Counted from the stretch's first letter, positions 48,029-56,706 are shown. The stretch: DNA of 64,000 nucleotides from Cyanobium sp. ATX 6F1 (GCF_024346315.1 NZ_JAGQCS010000005.1:237477-301476), one strand, 5' to 3'. Notes: generated by a model not told the origin, from the letters alone. Made by a program: numbers and translations.

Positions 48029-49736
48029 TTAAGAACCCCGGAGGGCGGTCAGATACCGGCGCAGAATTGGGGCCGCCAAACGGACAGCCTCCACCGAAGG
48101 GTGGGAGTATTCATCCCGGTAGAGTACTTCGCCACTAGGTGCGGTGTAGGTGCAAGAATCCTCAGGGCAAAAGACATTGAAGATGTCGATCACCTGGATC
48201 TTCCCCTGATGCTTCAGAGTCATCAGTACATCATCGAGATCCTGTCGCATTCGCAGCGTGCTGACCCGGTCAGGAATCCTGCAAGGACTGCCAAAGGGAT
48301 GAAACCACTGCCTGACGGCGATCACGGGATCACAGTTCGCCTCGCGTGCAAGAGGTATTCCGTGGAGCACGGCCAACCGCACCCCCTTTGAGGCAAGTCT
48401 TGCGGAAAGCTTTTCTAGGCCTACCCTTAACTTCTGAAGCCTGTCCCTGGACAGACTAGTGGAATTGCTCGGCTGGAAAAACGGTGAAAGATCATTGATG
48501 AGGAAAACCCAGTCGCCTGGCAAGAGGCGCCCGGAAAGCTCCGGGATCACGTGGTTCCAGTACCAGTCATTGGCCTTTCCAAAGCGCCTGAGGCTGGGAA
48601 TGTTCGGCACGGGCCAGGCCCCGGGAGAGGAGGTGATTGTCACTGCAAAGTCATCCACAAGAACCAGATCGTCGAACGCCTGCGTGAAGGCTACGGAGAA
48701 GGAGTTTCCCAGAACAAGCACCCGCTGGCGGGCGGTGGAAAAATTGCCGAGTGTGCACTCTGCAAGGGGAATTTCCTTGCCAGCTTCTGAATCATCCTCG
48801 AGATAGCATGGCTTGCCCGCCCAGACGTAACCCCGCTCGTGCAGCCGATCCTTCTGAACCTGAAGACGATAGGGATCCTTAAGCGAGTTCGGCCCTACTG
48901 CGACCAGAGAAGGAGTCCGTCCCGCATAGAGTGAGAGAATCTTATTCACCAAGGTAGATAGCAGGCCCGCCGCGAGAAAAGAGGACACGAGGGCAACTCC
49001 AATTGAGAGCAGGCGGAAGGCAGATGTATCGCAACGGCGAAACGGCGTTTCGATTTAGCGTAAAGAAGCTACCGCCAGGAGTAACATCACCCCCACCTGG
49101 AAAGGCACGGTCCACCAGTGAATGCCAATGGTCCAGCGACTCAGGGAGATCACCCCCCAGTGCCAGAGATAGAGAGAATAGGGAATTAGCCCCAGAAACA
49201 CTACTTTGGGGTGGGCGAGCAACGTGAAAGCAGCAGTACCTGGTCGCAGACTGGCGATCAGTAGGGCAGTCAACACCACAACGGCGATGGTGCCCCGACC
49301 CGGAACGGTGTGGCCATCGCCGACAGGATCAGCAGCAAGAGCAGGAGGGGAGGAACATGCCGCAGCAGTGGGAAGGAACCAGAACGGGAAGGATCCTTCC
49401 GCTGCAGAACCAGAAAGAGAAGGCAGCCTGCACCGAGCTCCCAGAAGCGTGCTGGCATCGAGAAGTAGGCCATGGGCTCGTCCAGGCGCTGGAACGCCAG
49501 AAAAACCACAAAGGAGGCAAGGGAAAGGACTGCTGTTGCCCAGAAAAGCCTTCGGGCTCCTGCTTCTGTCGTGCGGATGAAACCGCTGAACCAGAGCAGG
49601 AAGGGAAACAAGAAACAGAACTTTTCTTCTACCCCAAGGGACCAAGTATGTGTGAAAACATTGAGTTCTGTGGAAGTTGCGAAGTAGTCGGTTGCCTGAC
49701 CCTGAAGAAAAATATTCGAGAAACCGAAGAGTGAAG
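48029..49736 (-). pseudogene. O-acyltransferase (OafA type), C-terminal membrane part plus SGNH domain, disrupted
   Basis: This is the downstream piece of an acyltransferase-3/SGNH gene whose 5' piece lies at 54429-54825. It resumes with SLFGFSNIFLQ and NVFTHTWSLGVEEKFCFLFP, the classical motif of the family, then several membrane helices. A missing base near 49301-49303 (TTCCGGG where TTCCCGGG restores the frame) shifts out of GLIPYSLYLWHWGVI. A TAA at 49055-49057 then interrupts a family-typical R-x-IETPFRR. The last 320 residues (48029-48988) are still open and form the SGNH-like esterase domain (LVLGNSFSVAFTQAFDDLVL, SHPSVEA). Such enzymes O-acetylate sugars; this one should be inactive, unless the SGNH fragment is expressed alone. 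Confidence 0.9.
49734..49736. repeat. 3-bp target duplication of the IS3 element, left copy
   Basis: AAG immediately outside the left terminal repeat; the matching copy is at 54429-54431. Joining the acyltransferase halves with one AAG gives a continuous frame reading LRTGIASLFGFSNIF. Confidence 0.85.
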
Positions 49737-49762
49737 TGGGGTTGCCCCAGTTTCTTGGACAG
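49737..49762 (+). repeat. IS3 left inverted repeat
   Basis: Reads TGGGGTTGCCCC at the tip, then AGTTTCTTGGACAG. It pairs with 54403-54428, which on the minus strand reads TGGAGTTACCCC, then GATTCTGTGGACAG. Confidence 0.88.
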
Positions 49763-49802
49763 GTCGATAGGAGTCACGCCATGACCCTCAGACTGTCCAT
49801 CG

Positions 49803-50132
49803 ATGACAAACCTGACCAAGACCAGACGCCGGTTCACGCCTCTGCAGAAGCAGGAGGCCATTGAGTTCTGCCTCAGTGAGGGCCTCAGCTGCACGGCTGT
49901 GGCTCAGCGACTTGGCATTCCCATCAGCAGCCTGGCCAAGTGGGTCAGACAGGCCCGCATTGATCGGGGTGATTTCGGACCCAGCGACCAGGGCCAGCTC
50001 ACCACCGATGAACGTGGCGAACTGACGCGGCTGCGCCAGGAGAACCGTGAGCTCCGGAGGGAGAAGGATTTTTTCAGGCTGGCGGCAGCACACTTTGCAA
50101 AGGAGCAGCTGCCGCCGAGAGGTTTCGCCTGA
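49803..50132 (+). CDS. IS3-family transposase OrfA
   Basis: A 109-residue helix-turn-helix protein: RRRFTPLQKQEAIEFCLSEG, then SCTAVAQRLGIPISSLAKWV as the DNA-binding helices, followed by a leucine-zipper-like ELTRLRQENRELRREKDFFR. It binds the terminal repeats. Near its end, GCAAAGG at 50097-50103 offers a place for the -1 frameshift that would create the OrfAB transposase: reading from the AAA gives the OrfB start ERFRLIEALCERFSIAWLCG. Confidence 0.9.
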   Translation: MTNLTKTRRRFTPLQKQEAIEFCLSEGLSCTAVAQRLGIPISSLAKWVRQARIDRGDFGPSDQGQLTTDERGELTRLRQENRELRREKDFFRLAAAHFAKEQLPPRGFA

Positions 50133-50262
50133 TCGAGGCGCTGTGTGAGCGCTTCTCCATTGCCTGGCTCTGCGGCCAGCTGGGAGTTGCCCGCAGCGGC
50201 TTCTATGCCTGGCGTCAACGGCAGCAGAACCCCGGCCCAAGGGCCCAAGAGAACGCTGCCAT
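50099..50262 (+). pseudogene. IS3 OrfB transposase, 5' fragment
   Basis: In the -1 frame relative to orfA the sequence encodes ERFRLIEALCERFSIAWLCG and LGVARSGFYAWRQRQ, the typical N-terminus of IS3 OrfB, and breaks off after the residues RAQENA. The rest of the gene resumes at 53584. The two sides share CTGCCAT (50256-50262 and 53584-53590). Fusing them through one copy gives a continuous QENAAITTEVAAVFEQHRGF. Confidence 0.8.
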
Positions 50263-50312
50263 GGCCCCCCTCTGCGAGCCACTGACCAGGGCCAGCGCCA
50301 TCAGCGCGGTGC
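50263..50312. other. 50-bp leftover sequence between the OrfB break and the IS21-like element
   Basis: This stretch follows the left CTGCCAT and precedes the first base of the IS21-like left tip. It does not match IS3 orfB, nor does it begin with the TGT expected of an IS21 terminus. It may be the left remnant of the truncated IS21-like element whose right remnant is at 52690-53583, left after deletion, but I cannot show this. Confidence 0.4.
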
Positions 50313-50347
50313 TGTCACCTCAGGAGCAGAGCTCCCGGGATGCGGCG

Positions 50348-51676
50348 TTGGAAACTCCAGAGGATGTCCAGGCGATCCTTGGCCTCACCGCGGCTGGCTG
50401 GGGCCGCCGGCGGATCGCCAAAGAACTGGGCTGCTCGCCTGAAACCGTCCGTAAGTACCGCCGTCAAGGAGGCTGGGAGTCCTACGGCACACCCCGGCGG
50501 ATCGGCGTTCTTGATGGCCAGTACGACTGGCTCAAGGAGCGGTTCCTTGCCCACAACGGCAATGCCGATGTGGTGCGCCAGGAGCTGGCCAGCGAGAAGG
50601 GCATCGCCGTGTCACTGCGCACCGTGGAACGGGCGGTGGGGCAGTGGCGGCAGGAGTTGCGGGCTGCAGCGCTGGCGACAGTGCGGTTTGAGACGCCGCC
50701 GGGCAAGCAGCTGCAGGCGGATTTCGGTGAGACCTATGCCCGCATCGCTGGTGAACGGGTCAAGGTGCACCTGTGCGTGCTGACCCTGGGCTACTCGCGG
50801 CGGCTGGTGGTGCGGGCCTACCGGCATGAGCGCCAGGCCAACTGGTTACTCACCATGGAGGAGGCCTTCCGCCACTGGCGGGGCGTACCGACTGAGGTGT
50901 TGTTTGACAACGCCCGCGCCCTGGTCAAGGAGCACGATCCGGGCCGTCAGGTGCTGGTGTTCAACGAGCGGCTCGATGCCTTTGCCCGCTACTGGGGATT
51001 CCTTCCCAAAGCCTGCCGGCCCTACCGGGCCAGGACCAAGGGGAAGGACGAGCGCGGCGTCGGTTACGTCAAGAAGAACGCCGTGGCCGGCAGGGAGTTC
51101 GCCAGCTGGCAGGCGCTGGAAGCCCATCTCGAGCAGTGGTGCCGGGAGGTGGCCGACGTTCGCATCCACGGAACGACCGGTGAACAGCCGGTGGTGCGTT
51201 TCCAGCGGGAGGAGGCCGCTGCCCTGCAGCCGTTGCCCCATAAGCCGTCGTTCCTGGCGGAGCGGGAGCTGGTGCGGGTGGTCCACAACGACGCCTGCGT
51301 CGAGGTGGAGGGCAACTGGTACAGCGTCCCCTGGAAGCTGCTCAAACAGCGGGTGAGCGTGCTGCTGCGCGATCAGCAGGTGCTGATCCGCCATGGTGGC
51401 CGGGTTGTCGCCCGCCATGAACGAATGGCGGCCAATCGACGTCATCGCTCCGTGCTGCGGGGGCACTGGGATGGCCTGGTGCCAGCGCCGCAGCAGGACT
51501 TGGCCGAACGGTCACTGCCCTCAGCCGATGGCGCCAGCTGCGTTGGGTCCGCCTCAGCCACGTCCCCGCCCTGTGGGGGCGGAACGCGGCGGCGGACCGG
51601 CGTGATGCGCAGCTCAGAACTGGCGCGCTCCCTGGCGGTCTATGCCGCCGAGGTGGGCGAGGAGGTGGCGGTATGA
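50348..51676 (+). CDS. istA: IS21-family transposase IstA
   Basis: The reading frame is open from 50261, but the element begins at about 50313, so a TTG at 50348 (LETPEDVQAIL) is the likeliest start, giving about 442 residues. It has a helix-turn-helix GWGRRRIAKELGCSPETVRK, then an RNase-H-like DDE core: Asp in KQLQADFGETYARI, Asp in PTEVLFDNARALV, and Glu in KGKDERGVGYVKKN. The beta-rich C-terminal part includes VEVEGNWYSVPWKLL. The TGA/ATGA overlap with istB is typical. Confidence 0.9.
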   Translation: METPEDVQAILGLTAAGWGRRRIAKELGCSPETVRKYRRQGGWESYGTPRRIGVLDGQYDWLKERFLAHNGNADVVRQELASEKGIAVSLRTVERAVGQWRQELRAAALATVRFETPPGKQLQADFGETYARIAGERVKVHLCVLTLGYSRRLVVRAYRHERQANWLLTMEEAFRHWRGVPTEVLFDNARALVKEHDPGRQVLVFNERLDAFARYWGFLPKACRPYRARTKGKDERGVGYVKKNAVAGREFASWQALEAHLEQWCREVADVRIHGTTGEQPVVRFQREEAAALQPLPHKPSFLAERELVRVVHNDACVEVEGNWYSVPWKLLKQRVSVLLRDQQVLIRHGGRVVARHERMAANRRHRSVLRGHWDGLVPAPQQDLAERSLPSADGASCVGSASATSPPCGGGTRRRTGVMRSSELARSLAVYAAEVGEEVAV

Positions 51677-52536
51677 GCCCAACGAAAACCGGGCAGCCGG
51701 ATCGTCGCCTGCAGCCGATGGCCACGATGCCGCCGATCCCCGTAGAGGAGCTGGACGACATGCTCAGCCGCCTGCGGCTGACCGCCATTCGCGATCAGCT
51801 CGACAACCTGCTCGAGGAAGCGGCCCGCAAGGAGCTGAACTTGCGTGAGGCGTTGACCTGGCTGTGTGCGGCGGAGATCGCCCGCAAGGACCAGCGGCGA
51901 ATCGCGATGGCGATGAGCATCGCCAAATTCCCGTTCGTGCGGACGATGGAGGGGTTTGAGTACGAGGCCCAGCCCTCGCTCGATCCAGGCCAGATCCGGG
52001 AACTCGCCACCTGCCGCTGGGTCGCCAACGGCGACACCCTGCTGCTGCTCGGTCCGCCAGGAGTAGGCAAGACCCACCTGGCCGTCGCCCTGGGCCGTGA
52101 GGCAGTGAGCAAGGGCTACACCGTGCAATACGTCTCGGCGATGGAGCTGATCTCCACCCTCGCCCGGGCCCACAACCAGACGGCGCTGGAGGCCCGGCTG
52201 AGCCAGTACGGCAAGAGCAAGCTGCTGATCATTGACGAGCTGGGCTACCTGCCGCTGGAGCCCGATGCGGCACACCTGTTCTTTCAGTTGATCTCACGCC
52301 GTTACGAGCGCGGCAGCGTCTTGATCACCTCCAACCGCCCCGTCATGGAGTGGGGCGAGGTGTTCGGTGATCAGGTCGTCGCCACCGCGATCCTCGATCG
52401 CCTACTGCACCACAGCCATGTGCTGACCGTACGGGGCGACAGCTACCGGCTGCGCGAGAAACGCCGCTCCGGTCTGATCAAGAGCAGCAGTGCCGTGAGC
52501 ACCATCCCAGCCACCGGGGAGGAAGGGAGCCCATGA
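51673..52536 (+). CDS. istB: IS21-family ATP-binding helper protein IstB
   Basis: A 287-residue AAA+ ATPase of the DnaC/IstB type, with Walker A LLLLGPPGVGKTHLAVALG, Walker B KLLIIDELGYLPLEPDAA, and sensor ITSNRPVMEWGEVFGD. It regulates target choice and activates IstA. It overlaps istA by four bases. A non-conserved N-terminal extension precedes the likely core start at PPIPVEELDDMLSRLRL. Confidence 0.93.
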   Translation: MSPTKTGQPDRRLQPMATMPPIPVEELDDMLSRLRLTAIRDQLDNLLEEAARKELNLREALTWLCAAEIARKDQRRIAMAMSIAKFPFVRTMEGFEYEAQPSLDPGQIRELATCRWVANGDTLLLLGPPGVGKTHLAVALGREAVSKGYTVQYVSAMELISTLARAHNQTALEARLSQYGKSKLLIIDELGYLPLEPDAAHLFFQLISRRYERGSVLITSNRPVMEWGEVFGDQVVATAILDRLLHHSHVLTVRGDSYRLREKRRSGLIKSSSAVSTIPATGEEGSP

Positions 52537-52689
52537 GCATCCCGTTCCTCCCGATCCACCCCCTTTCCCAACGACTGATGAGCAAGACCTACCGGCGCCG
52601 GCTACGGCGTCAACAAGCCGGCGCTACAGCCCCACAGGGTGGGCCAGTTTTCGTGTCGCCGGAGGACCAATTCCGGATGTCGCTTGACA

Positions 52690-53486
52690 CGCAGCAGCAG
52701 CTTCTGCTCCAGCCGCCGTTTCACATGGCCGTGGGGTGCCTCGATGATGCCGTTCTCATGGGCCACACCACGGTTGTTGCGGCTGGGCGAAAGGCCGTAG
52801 TGGTTGCAGAGGCCCTGGTAGCGGGGGGTGATGTCGATGGCATAGCTGCCGTCTCGGTTACGGCTGGCGGCAGATAAGCGATCGGTGCGTAGCTCTTTAG
52901 GCACACCGCCGCAGGCGGCCAGGGCGTTCTGCAGTCCTTCTGAGAGGGCGACAAAACTCTCGCCACCATGGATCACCTGGCCGTAGGCCCAGCCGCTCCA
53001 GGCCAGGCGGTAGTGGAACAGCAGATGCGGAAAGGGCTCACCGCGCAGGGTGATCTCAACCCGCTTGACCTTGGTGAAATCGCAGAAGCCGATCTCTCCA
53101 GGCTGATAAGCCAGCGGGAACATCACCTCGGGCGCCGGGCCATGGAGGGCCTTCCAATGCTGGACCCGCCGTTGCAGGGTGCGTTTGAGCAAACTCCAGT
53201 CCTGATCTGGCTTTTGCTCCTGCAGGTGCTCCAGCAGCGTGGTGGGCGTGAGGGCCGGATGGCGTTCAAGCAGGGGCACCAGGAAGGGCTCCCACACCTC
53301 AGCCAATGGGTCTGGACGCCGCCGACCACGGGGCTTGGCGGCTTTGGGTTGGATGCGGCCGCGATCAATCCGGTGGGGACTGCTCACCGAAATGCCCGCC
53401 GCAGCGGCAGCCACCTGCTGGCTGCCGCTGACTCGTCGCTTGGACATGTACAGCGCAATCTGTTGAACGGTGAGGGGAGCAGGCAT
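52690..53486 (-). pseudogene. IstA-like transposase, 3'-truncated
   Basis: The product from ATG 53486 (MPAPLTVQQIALYMSKRRVS) has an N-terminal helix-turn-helix, an extended basic linker KAAKPRGRRRPDPLAEVWEP, and the integrase core: Asp in QPGEIGFCDFTKVKRV, then ELRTDRLSAASRNRDG and an Asn/Glu region RNNRGVAHENGIIEAPHGHV. It is a different IS21-like branch from the intact IstA at 50348. The native sequence ends at HVKRRLEQKLLLR; after that the frame runs into the other element's tip. Confidence 0.85.
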
Positions 53487-53583
53487 GGCCCGGTGCCCTG
53501 CGCATGGCAACCGGATTCAGCTCAGCCCCTCAAGAGCGGTCAACCTGTTTGGCGCGACCCCTCAACCAGATTGTCGTCGGACA
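52690..53583 (-). mobile_element. Truncated second IS21-like element (5' part only)
   Basis: Reading on the minus strand, the fragment starts at TGTCCGACGAC (53583 inward), contains the first two thirds of an istA-like gene, and stops abruptly at 52690 where the other IS21 element's tip begins. Its downstream half and any istB are missing. It abuts CTGCCAT at 53584, shared with the left side at 50256-50262, consistent with a 7-bp target duplication in the IS3 orfB gene. Confidence 0.7.
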
Positions 53584-54399
53584 CTGCCATCACCACTGAG
53601 GTGGCCGCGGTGTTCGAGCAGCACCGCGGCTTCTATGGCGCCCCTCGGATCCATCAGGAACTGAGGGCCACTGGTCGCTTGGTGGGCCGGCACCGCGTCG
53701 CCCGGCTCATGCGTCGGGCTGCACTCAAGGCCATAGGCGAAGCCTTCTCCGTAGCCGCAGGCTCTCGAAGAGAAGGAGTAGACCAGGCGCGGTTTCAGGC
53801 CATGCCGCAACAGTGGCAGCAAGGCCGCTGGGGTGGCTGAGAACCTGCTGCAGCAGGAATTCACGCCCCCAGAGCCGAACCGCTGTTGGGCAGGTGACAT
53901 CACCTACATCCGCACCAGCAGCGGTTGGCGTTATCTCGCGGTTTGGATCGATCTGTACAGCCGCCGCGTGGTCGGCTGGGCCATGGCCGCCACCATGGAA
54001 GCCACATTGGTGCTGGAGGCCCTCAATCGGGCCCTTGGGCACCGCCAGATCGAACCGGAACAGCTTTTGATCCACACGGACCAGGGCAGCCAGTACCGGG
54101 CTACGGCCTACCGGCAGCTGCTGGAGAGCCGCCAGATCAGCTGCAGCATGTCGGCCAAGGGTTGCTGCTGGGACAACGCTGTGGTGGAAAGCTTTTTCTC
54201 CACCCTCAAACACGAGCTCGACCTTGATGAGGACGCTGAAGCCCTGCACACGCCCCAGCAGCTGCAGCGTTATCTGGCCTTCTGGATCGACGGTTACTAC
54301 AGCCGTGAGCGACGTCACTCAACGATCAGCTACCTCAGCCCGATCGACTACGAGCAGCAGTTCATCGCTACCCGTACAGTCATCTCCGCGGGGCCCTGA
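53584..54399 (+). pseudogene. IS3 OrfB transposase, 3' fragment with an internal frame change
   Basis: Continues OrfB with TEVAAVFEQHRGFYGAPRIH and GRHRVARLMRRAALKA. Near 53.77-53.80 kb the frame changes to one leading into VAENLLQQEF. The catalytic DDE core follows intact: Asp in CWAGDITYIRTSSGW, Asp in LLIHTDQGSQYRATAY, and Glu in CWDNAVVESFFSTLKHEL. The open part from 53833 begins with GTG and is 188 residues. With the nested insertion plus the frame change the transposase should be dead in cis. Confidence 0.85.
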
Positions 54400-54402
54400 T
54401 CA

Positions 54403-54428
54403 CTGTCCACAGAATCGGGGTAACTCCA
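54403..54428 (-). repeat. IS3 right inverted repeat
   Basis: Partner of 49737-49762; 19 of 26 positions agree. Immediately outside is AAG (54429-54431), the right target duplication. Confidence 0.88.
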
Positions 54429-54825
54429 AAGCAATACCCGTACGCAGGGAGAGATGTGGATCAGGATTAAAGAGGGAGATCAACAGGCTCGTGATCAGCA
54501 CGAACACAAGCAAGGCAGGGATCAGACGCTTGACACGACGGGAATAGAATCCCAGGAGAAAGTCGCCGAGGTCCTTGCTTGATCTACCGGCCAGGGAGGA
54601 AGTGATGACAAAGCCGGAAATCACAAAGAAGATATCGACTCCTAGATATCCCCCCGGGTAGATTGACTTATTGAAGTGATTGATAATGACTGCAACCACG
54701 GCAACGGCCCGCAAGCCATCGATCTCAGGGCGATAATGGGCCTTCGCCTGGACAACTTCATCCCGAGAAACAAGCATTTGCAAGGGAGAAGCTTTCATGT
54801 TCTCCTCCATCCGCATCGGGGCCAA
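54429..54825 (-). pseudogene. O-acyltransferase (OafA type), N-terminal part, cut by the IS3 element
   Basis: Encodes the start of an acyltransferase-3 membrane protein: YRPEIDGLRAVAVVAVIINH, with the conserved R-x-D-x-x-R-x-x-A pattern, GGYLGVDIFFVISGFVITSS and FYSRRVKRLIPALLVFV. The catalytic-type His of the family is present in IINHF. The coding sequence then enters IS3 sequence after LRTGIA. Two in-frame ATGs other than 54825 lie within the first 20 codons, so the start is uncertain. Its downstream half is at 48029-49736. Confidence 0.9.
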
Positions 54826-55455
54826 GGTACAAATTATCTCAGGTCATCACTCTACCATGCATGCTTTGGAAGAATTGGTTACAGGAAAGCTACTCGGGTG
54901 GGTTATCCCCTTCCTAGAAGTGCCGCCCTCCGAAACCAACCTGGGCGACAACTATCTTGGATGTGCAGCTTCTCACACGGAAGGATAAGGACTTGATCCC
55001 TGATCACCTCATGGTTGGCTACGAAGTTATCGGTATATGGCCCCCTTTGCCTTAGTGCAGGCCCTCAAATGACCTCCAATCAGCTCTCCTTCGCTACGTT
55101 AACAGAAACGAATCGTATAGCTTCGCCAAGCTCATAAGTGGTAGGACTACACAACATCCCGCTGCTCATGGTATGTCTAATCACCTGCTTGGCAGTGCGC
55201 ATCTTGCAGATGATCTGTTCTCCTACGGAGAAGCCAGCGGCATCGGGCATCTGGGGCGAGCGTGTCATGGCAGAGTGACCAGCCACCCTGGCCGACTGAG
55301 GAGTCTCTTTCACTCTGGACCGAACTCCAAGGCCCAGGACAGCAAGCCGACTCAACCTGGTCTCCATACGTAAATTCTTTCAGTAATAAATAACGATTCT
55401 TGGTGCAGCGGCTGTTGTCCGACGATGATCGACAATAACTTCAGCACGTTTTCTT
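54826..55455. other. Intergenic stretch of 630 bases
   Basis: No reading frame here looks like a protein: short frames on both strands lack conserved-looking motifs. It is bounded by the divergent acyltransferase start and aldolase start, so it should contain their promoters, though no clean -35/-10 pair stands out. Composition is island-like. Confidence 0.6.
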
Positions 55456-56235
55456 TTGGTCGGCTCACCGGACTCACTTGCTCGTTTACGGCGCAAACTC
55501 AGTTCCGGTGAGCCCGTCTACGGAGCAATCCTGCAATTGGCCTGCCCTACGGTGGCGGCCTTGCTGTCCTCCCAGGGGTTCGACTGGATTTGGATCGATA
55601 CCGAACATGGTTCAATATCTGTTGAAACGGTTCAGATGATGATCCAGGCCAGCCAGGGTACAGACGCCGTGCCCCTTGTACGACTGGCCGAGAATTTCAG
55701 CTGGATGGCCAAGGCCCATCTGGATGCAGGTGCCATGGGGATCATCACGCCCATGATCAATTCCGCAACGGATGCGTGCGATTCAGTTGCCGCCCTGAGA
55801 TATCCACCTCAGGGGATAAGAGGATTCGGCCCAGCCATGGCACCGACCCGCTGGAGAACGAAAGATGCGAAATCCTACGCGGCAGTCGCCGACCAAGAGA
55901 TCCTGGCCATTGCGCAGATCGAACACATCACCGCCGTGGACGCCATTGACGAGATCGTGGCTGTCCCTGGCCTTGATCTTGTGTTCGTGGGCATGTATGA
56001 CCTTTCCGCAAGCCTCGGACTACTAGGCCAAGTAGATCATCCAAGCGTCGTTGCGGCAGCACACCGTGTTCTGGAATCCGCCCAGAGGGCAGGAGTAGCA
56101 GCCGGGGTGATCGCACTGGAACCCGAGGCCATTCGGCAACGGCGAGAGGAGGGATTTCAGTTCATTGCCGTGACTACAGATACCGTCCTGCTCAGCGAAG
56201 GTGCGTGTGGTCTGCTAAATGAACTGCAACGCTGA
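55456..56235 (+). CDS. HpcH/HpaI-family aldolase
   Basis: A 259-residue TIM-barrel class II pyruvate aldolase. Landmarks are GEPVYGAILQLACPTVAALL, FDWIWIDTEHGSISVETVQM (a metal/base region), LVRLAENFSWMAKAHLDAGA, and GIITPMINSATDACDSVAAL. AIAQIEHITAVDAIDEIVAV carries the metal-binding Glu, and LDLVFVGMYDLSASLG the Asp. The family makes or cleaves 4-hydroxy-2-keto acids from pyruvate and an aldehyde. In this cluster it might supply or remove a sugar-acid intermediate; that is inference. The start is a TTG at 55456; no strong ribosome-binding site is visible. Confidence 0.88.
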   Translation: MVGSPDSLARLRRKLSSGEPVYGAILQLACPTVAALLSSQGFDWIWIDTEHGSISVETVQMMIQASQGTDAVPLVRLAENFSWMAKAHLDAGAMGIITPMINSATDACDSVAALRYPPQGIRGFGPAMAPTRWRTKDAKSYAAVADQEILAIAQIEHITAVDAIDEIVAVPGLDLVFVGMYDLSASLGLLGQVDHPSVVAAAHRVLESAQRAGVAAGVIALEPEAIRQRREEGFQFIAVTTDTVLLSEGACGLLNELQR

Positions 56236-56242
56236 GGTTCGA

Positions 56243-56683
56243 TCAGGAGAGAAGTGTGACCTGCTCCGGAGTGGTGGAAGGAAGGAGGTTGTCGATCCCG
56301 GCATCAATGCCGTAAGCAGACTCAACCCGAACCCGATCATTGGCATGGGGAGTGGAGGCCTCAATTAGAACGCAGTCGGTGATGGCTTCCTCCTGGTGGA
56401 CCGATCCAGGCGGAAAACGAAAGCCAGTTCCTGGGCCGACCAACTTCTCAACAAGTTGTCCACTCCCATCGTCGTACCGCAGGAGCATGGTGCCGCTGAC
56501 AAGATAGGCACTTTCATCCTTAAAATGGTGATACTGGAGGCCTCCGCGAGAGCCCGCATGGACGAAGAGACGCTTAAGCGAATACTTACCTGGAGAGAGT
56601 GCAATGAGAGTCTCAGTCCCCCACGATCTCGCTCCCATGTCTCTCGGTGCTGGAAATTCTGGAGTCGGGATGGAGCCTGGCAT
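56243..56683 (-). CDS. Cupin-domain protein, sugar-phosphate isomerase-like
   Basis: A 146-residue single cupin. WGTETLIALSPGKYSLKRLF starts the barrel, with metal-ligand positions in GGLQYHHFKDESAYLVSGTM (His, His, Glu) and FRFPPGSVHQEEAITDCVLI (His). It resembles the C-terminal cupin of mannose-6-phosphate isomerase/GMP-type proteins, or glucose-6-phosphate isomerase-like cupins. ATG 56683 is preferred because the frame upstream of it overlaps the GT2 gene's end. The gap to that gene is 23 bases and they share direction. Confidence 0.75.
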   Translation of the reverse strand: MPGSIPTPEFPAPRDMGARSWGTETLIALSPGKYSLKRLFVHAGSRGGLQYHHFKDESAYLVSGTMLLRYDDGSGQLVEKLVGPGTGFRFPPGSVHQEEAITDCVLIEASTPHANDRVRVESAYGIDAGIDNLLPSTTPEQVTLLS

Positions 56684-56706
56684 CCTGGGATTATGAAAGC
56701 AGAACA

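Larger units (their letters stand above)
50313..52689 (+). mobile_element. IS21-family element (istA-istB), apparently complete coding part
   Basis: About 2.38 kb running from TGTCACC at 50313 to GCTTGACA at 52689, so both tips begin TGTCA when read inward. It carries overlapping istA and istB in one direction, the standard IS21 layout. The ends beyond TGTCA are not obviously similar, and no clean direct repeat of flanking bases is visible. The flanks do not join into one gene, so insertion was accompanied or followed by deletion. Exact tips are therefore tentative. Confidence 0.72.
49737..54428. mobile_element. IS3-family insertion element, itself interrupted by nested IS21-like sequence
   Basis: The element is bounded by imperfect 26-bp inverted repeats (19 of 26 positions agree, both starting TGG and ending TTGGACAG or GTGGACAG inward) and by AAG direct repeats. 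It encodes orfA and a split orfB in the IS3 two-frame arrangement. IS3 elements usually are about 1.2-1.5 kb; this one is 4.69 kb because about 3.3 kb of other transposon sequence sits inside orfB. Its GC is much higher than that of the surrounding island, resembling the core chromosome instead. Confidence 0.9.

Noticed and set aside
54676..54996. Plus-strand frame opposite the acyltransferase N-terminus
   Set aside because: Antisense to a clearly recognisable coding region and without protein-like features.
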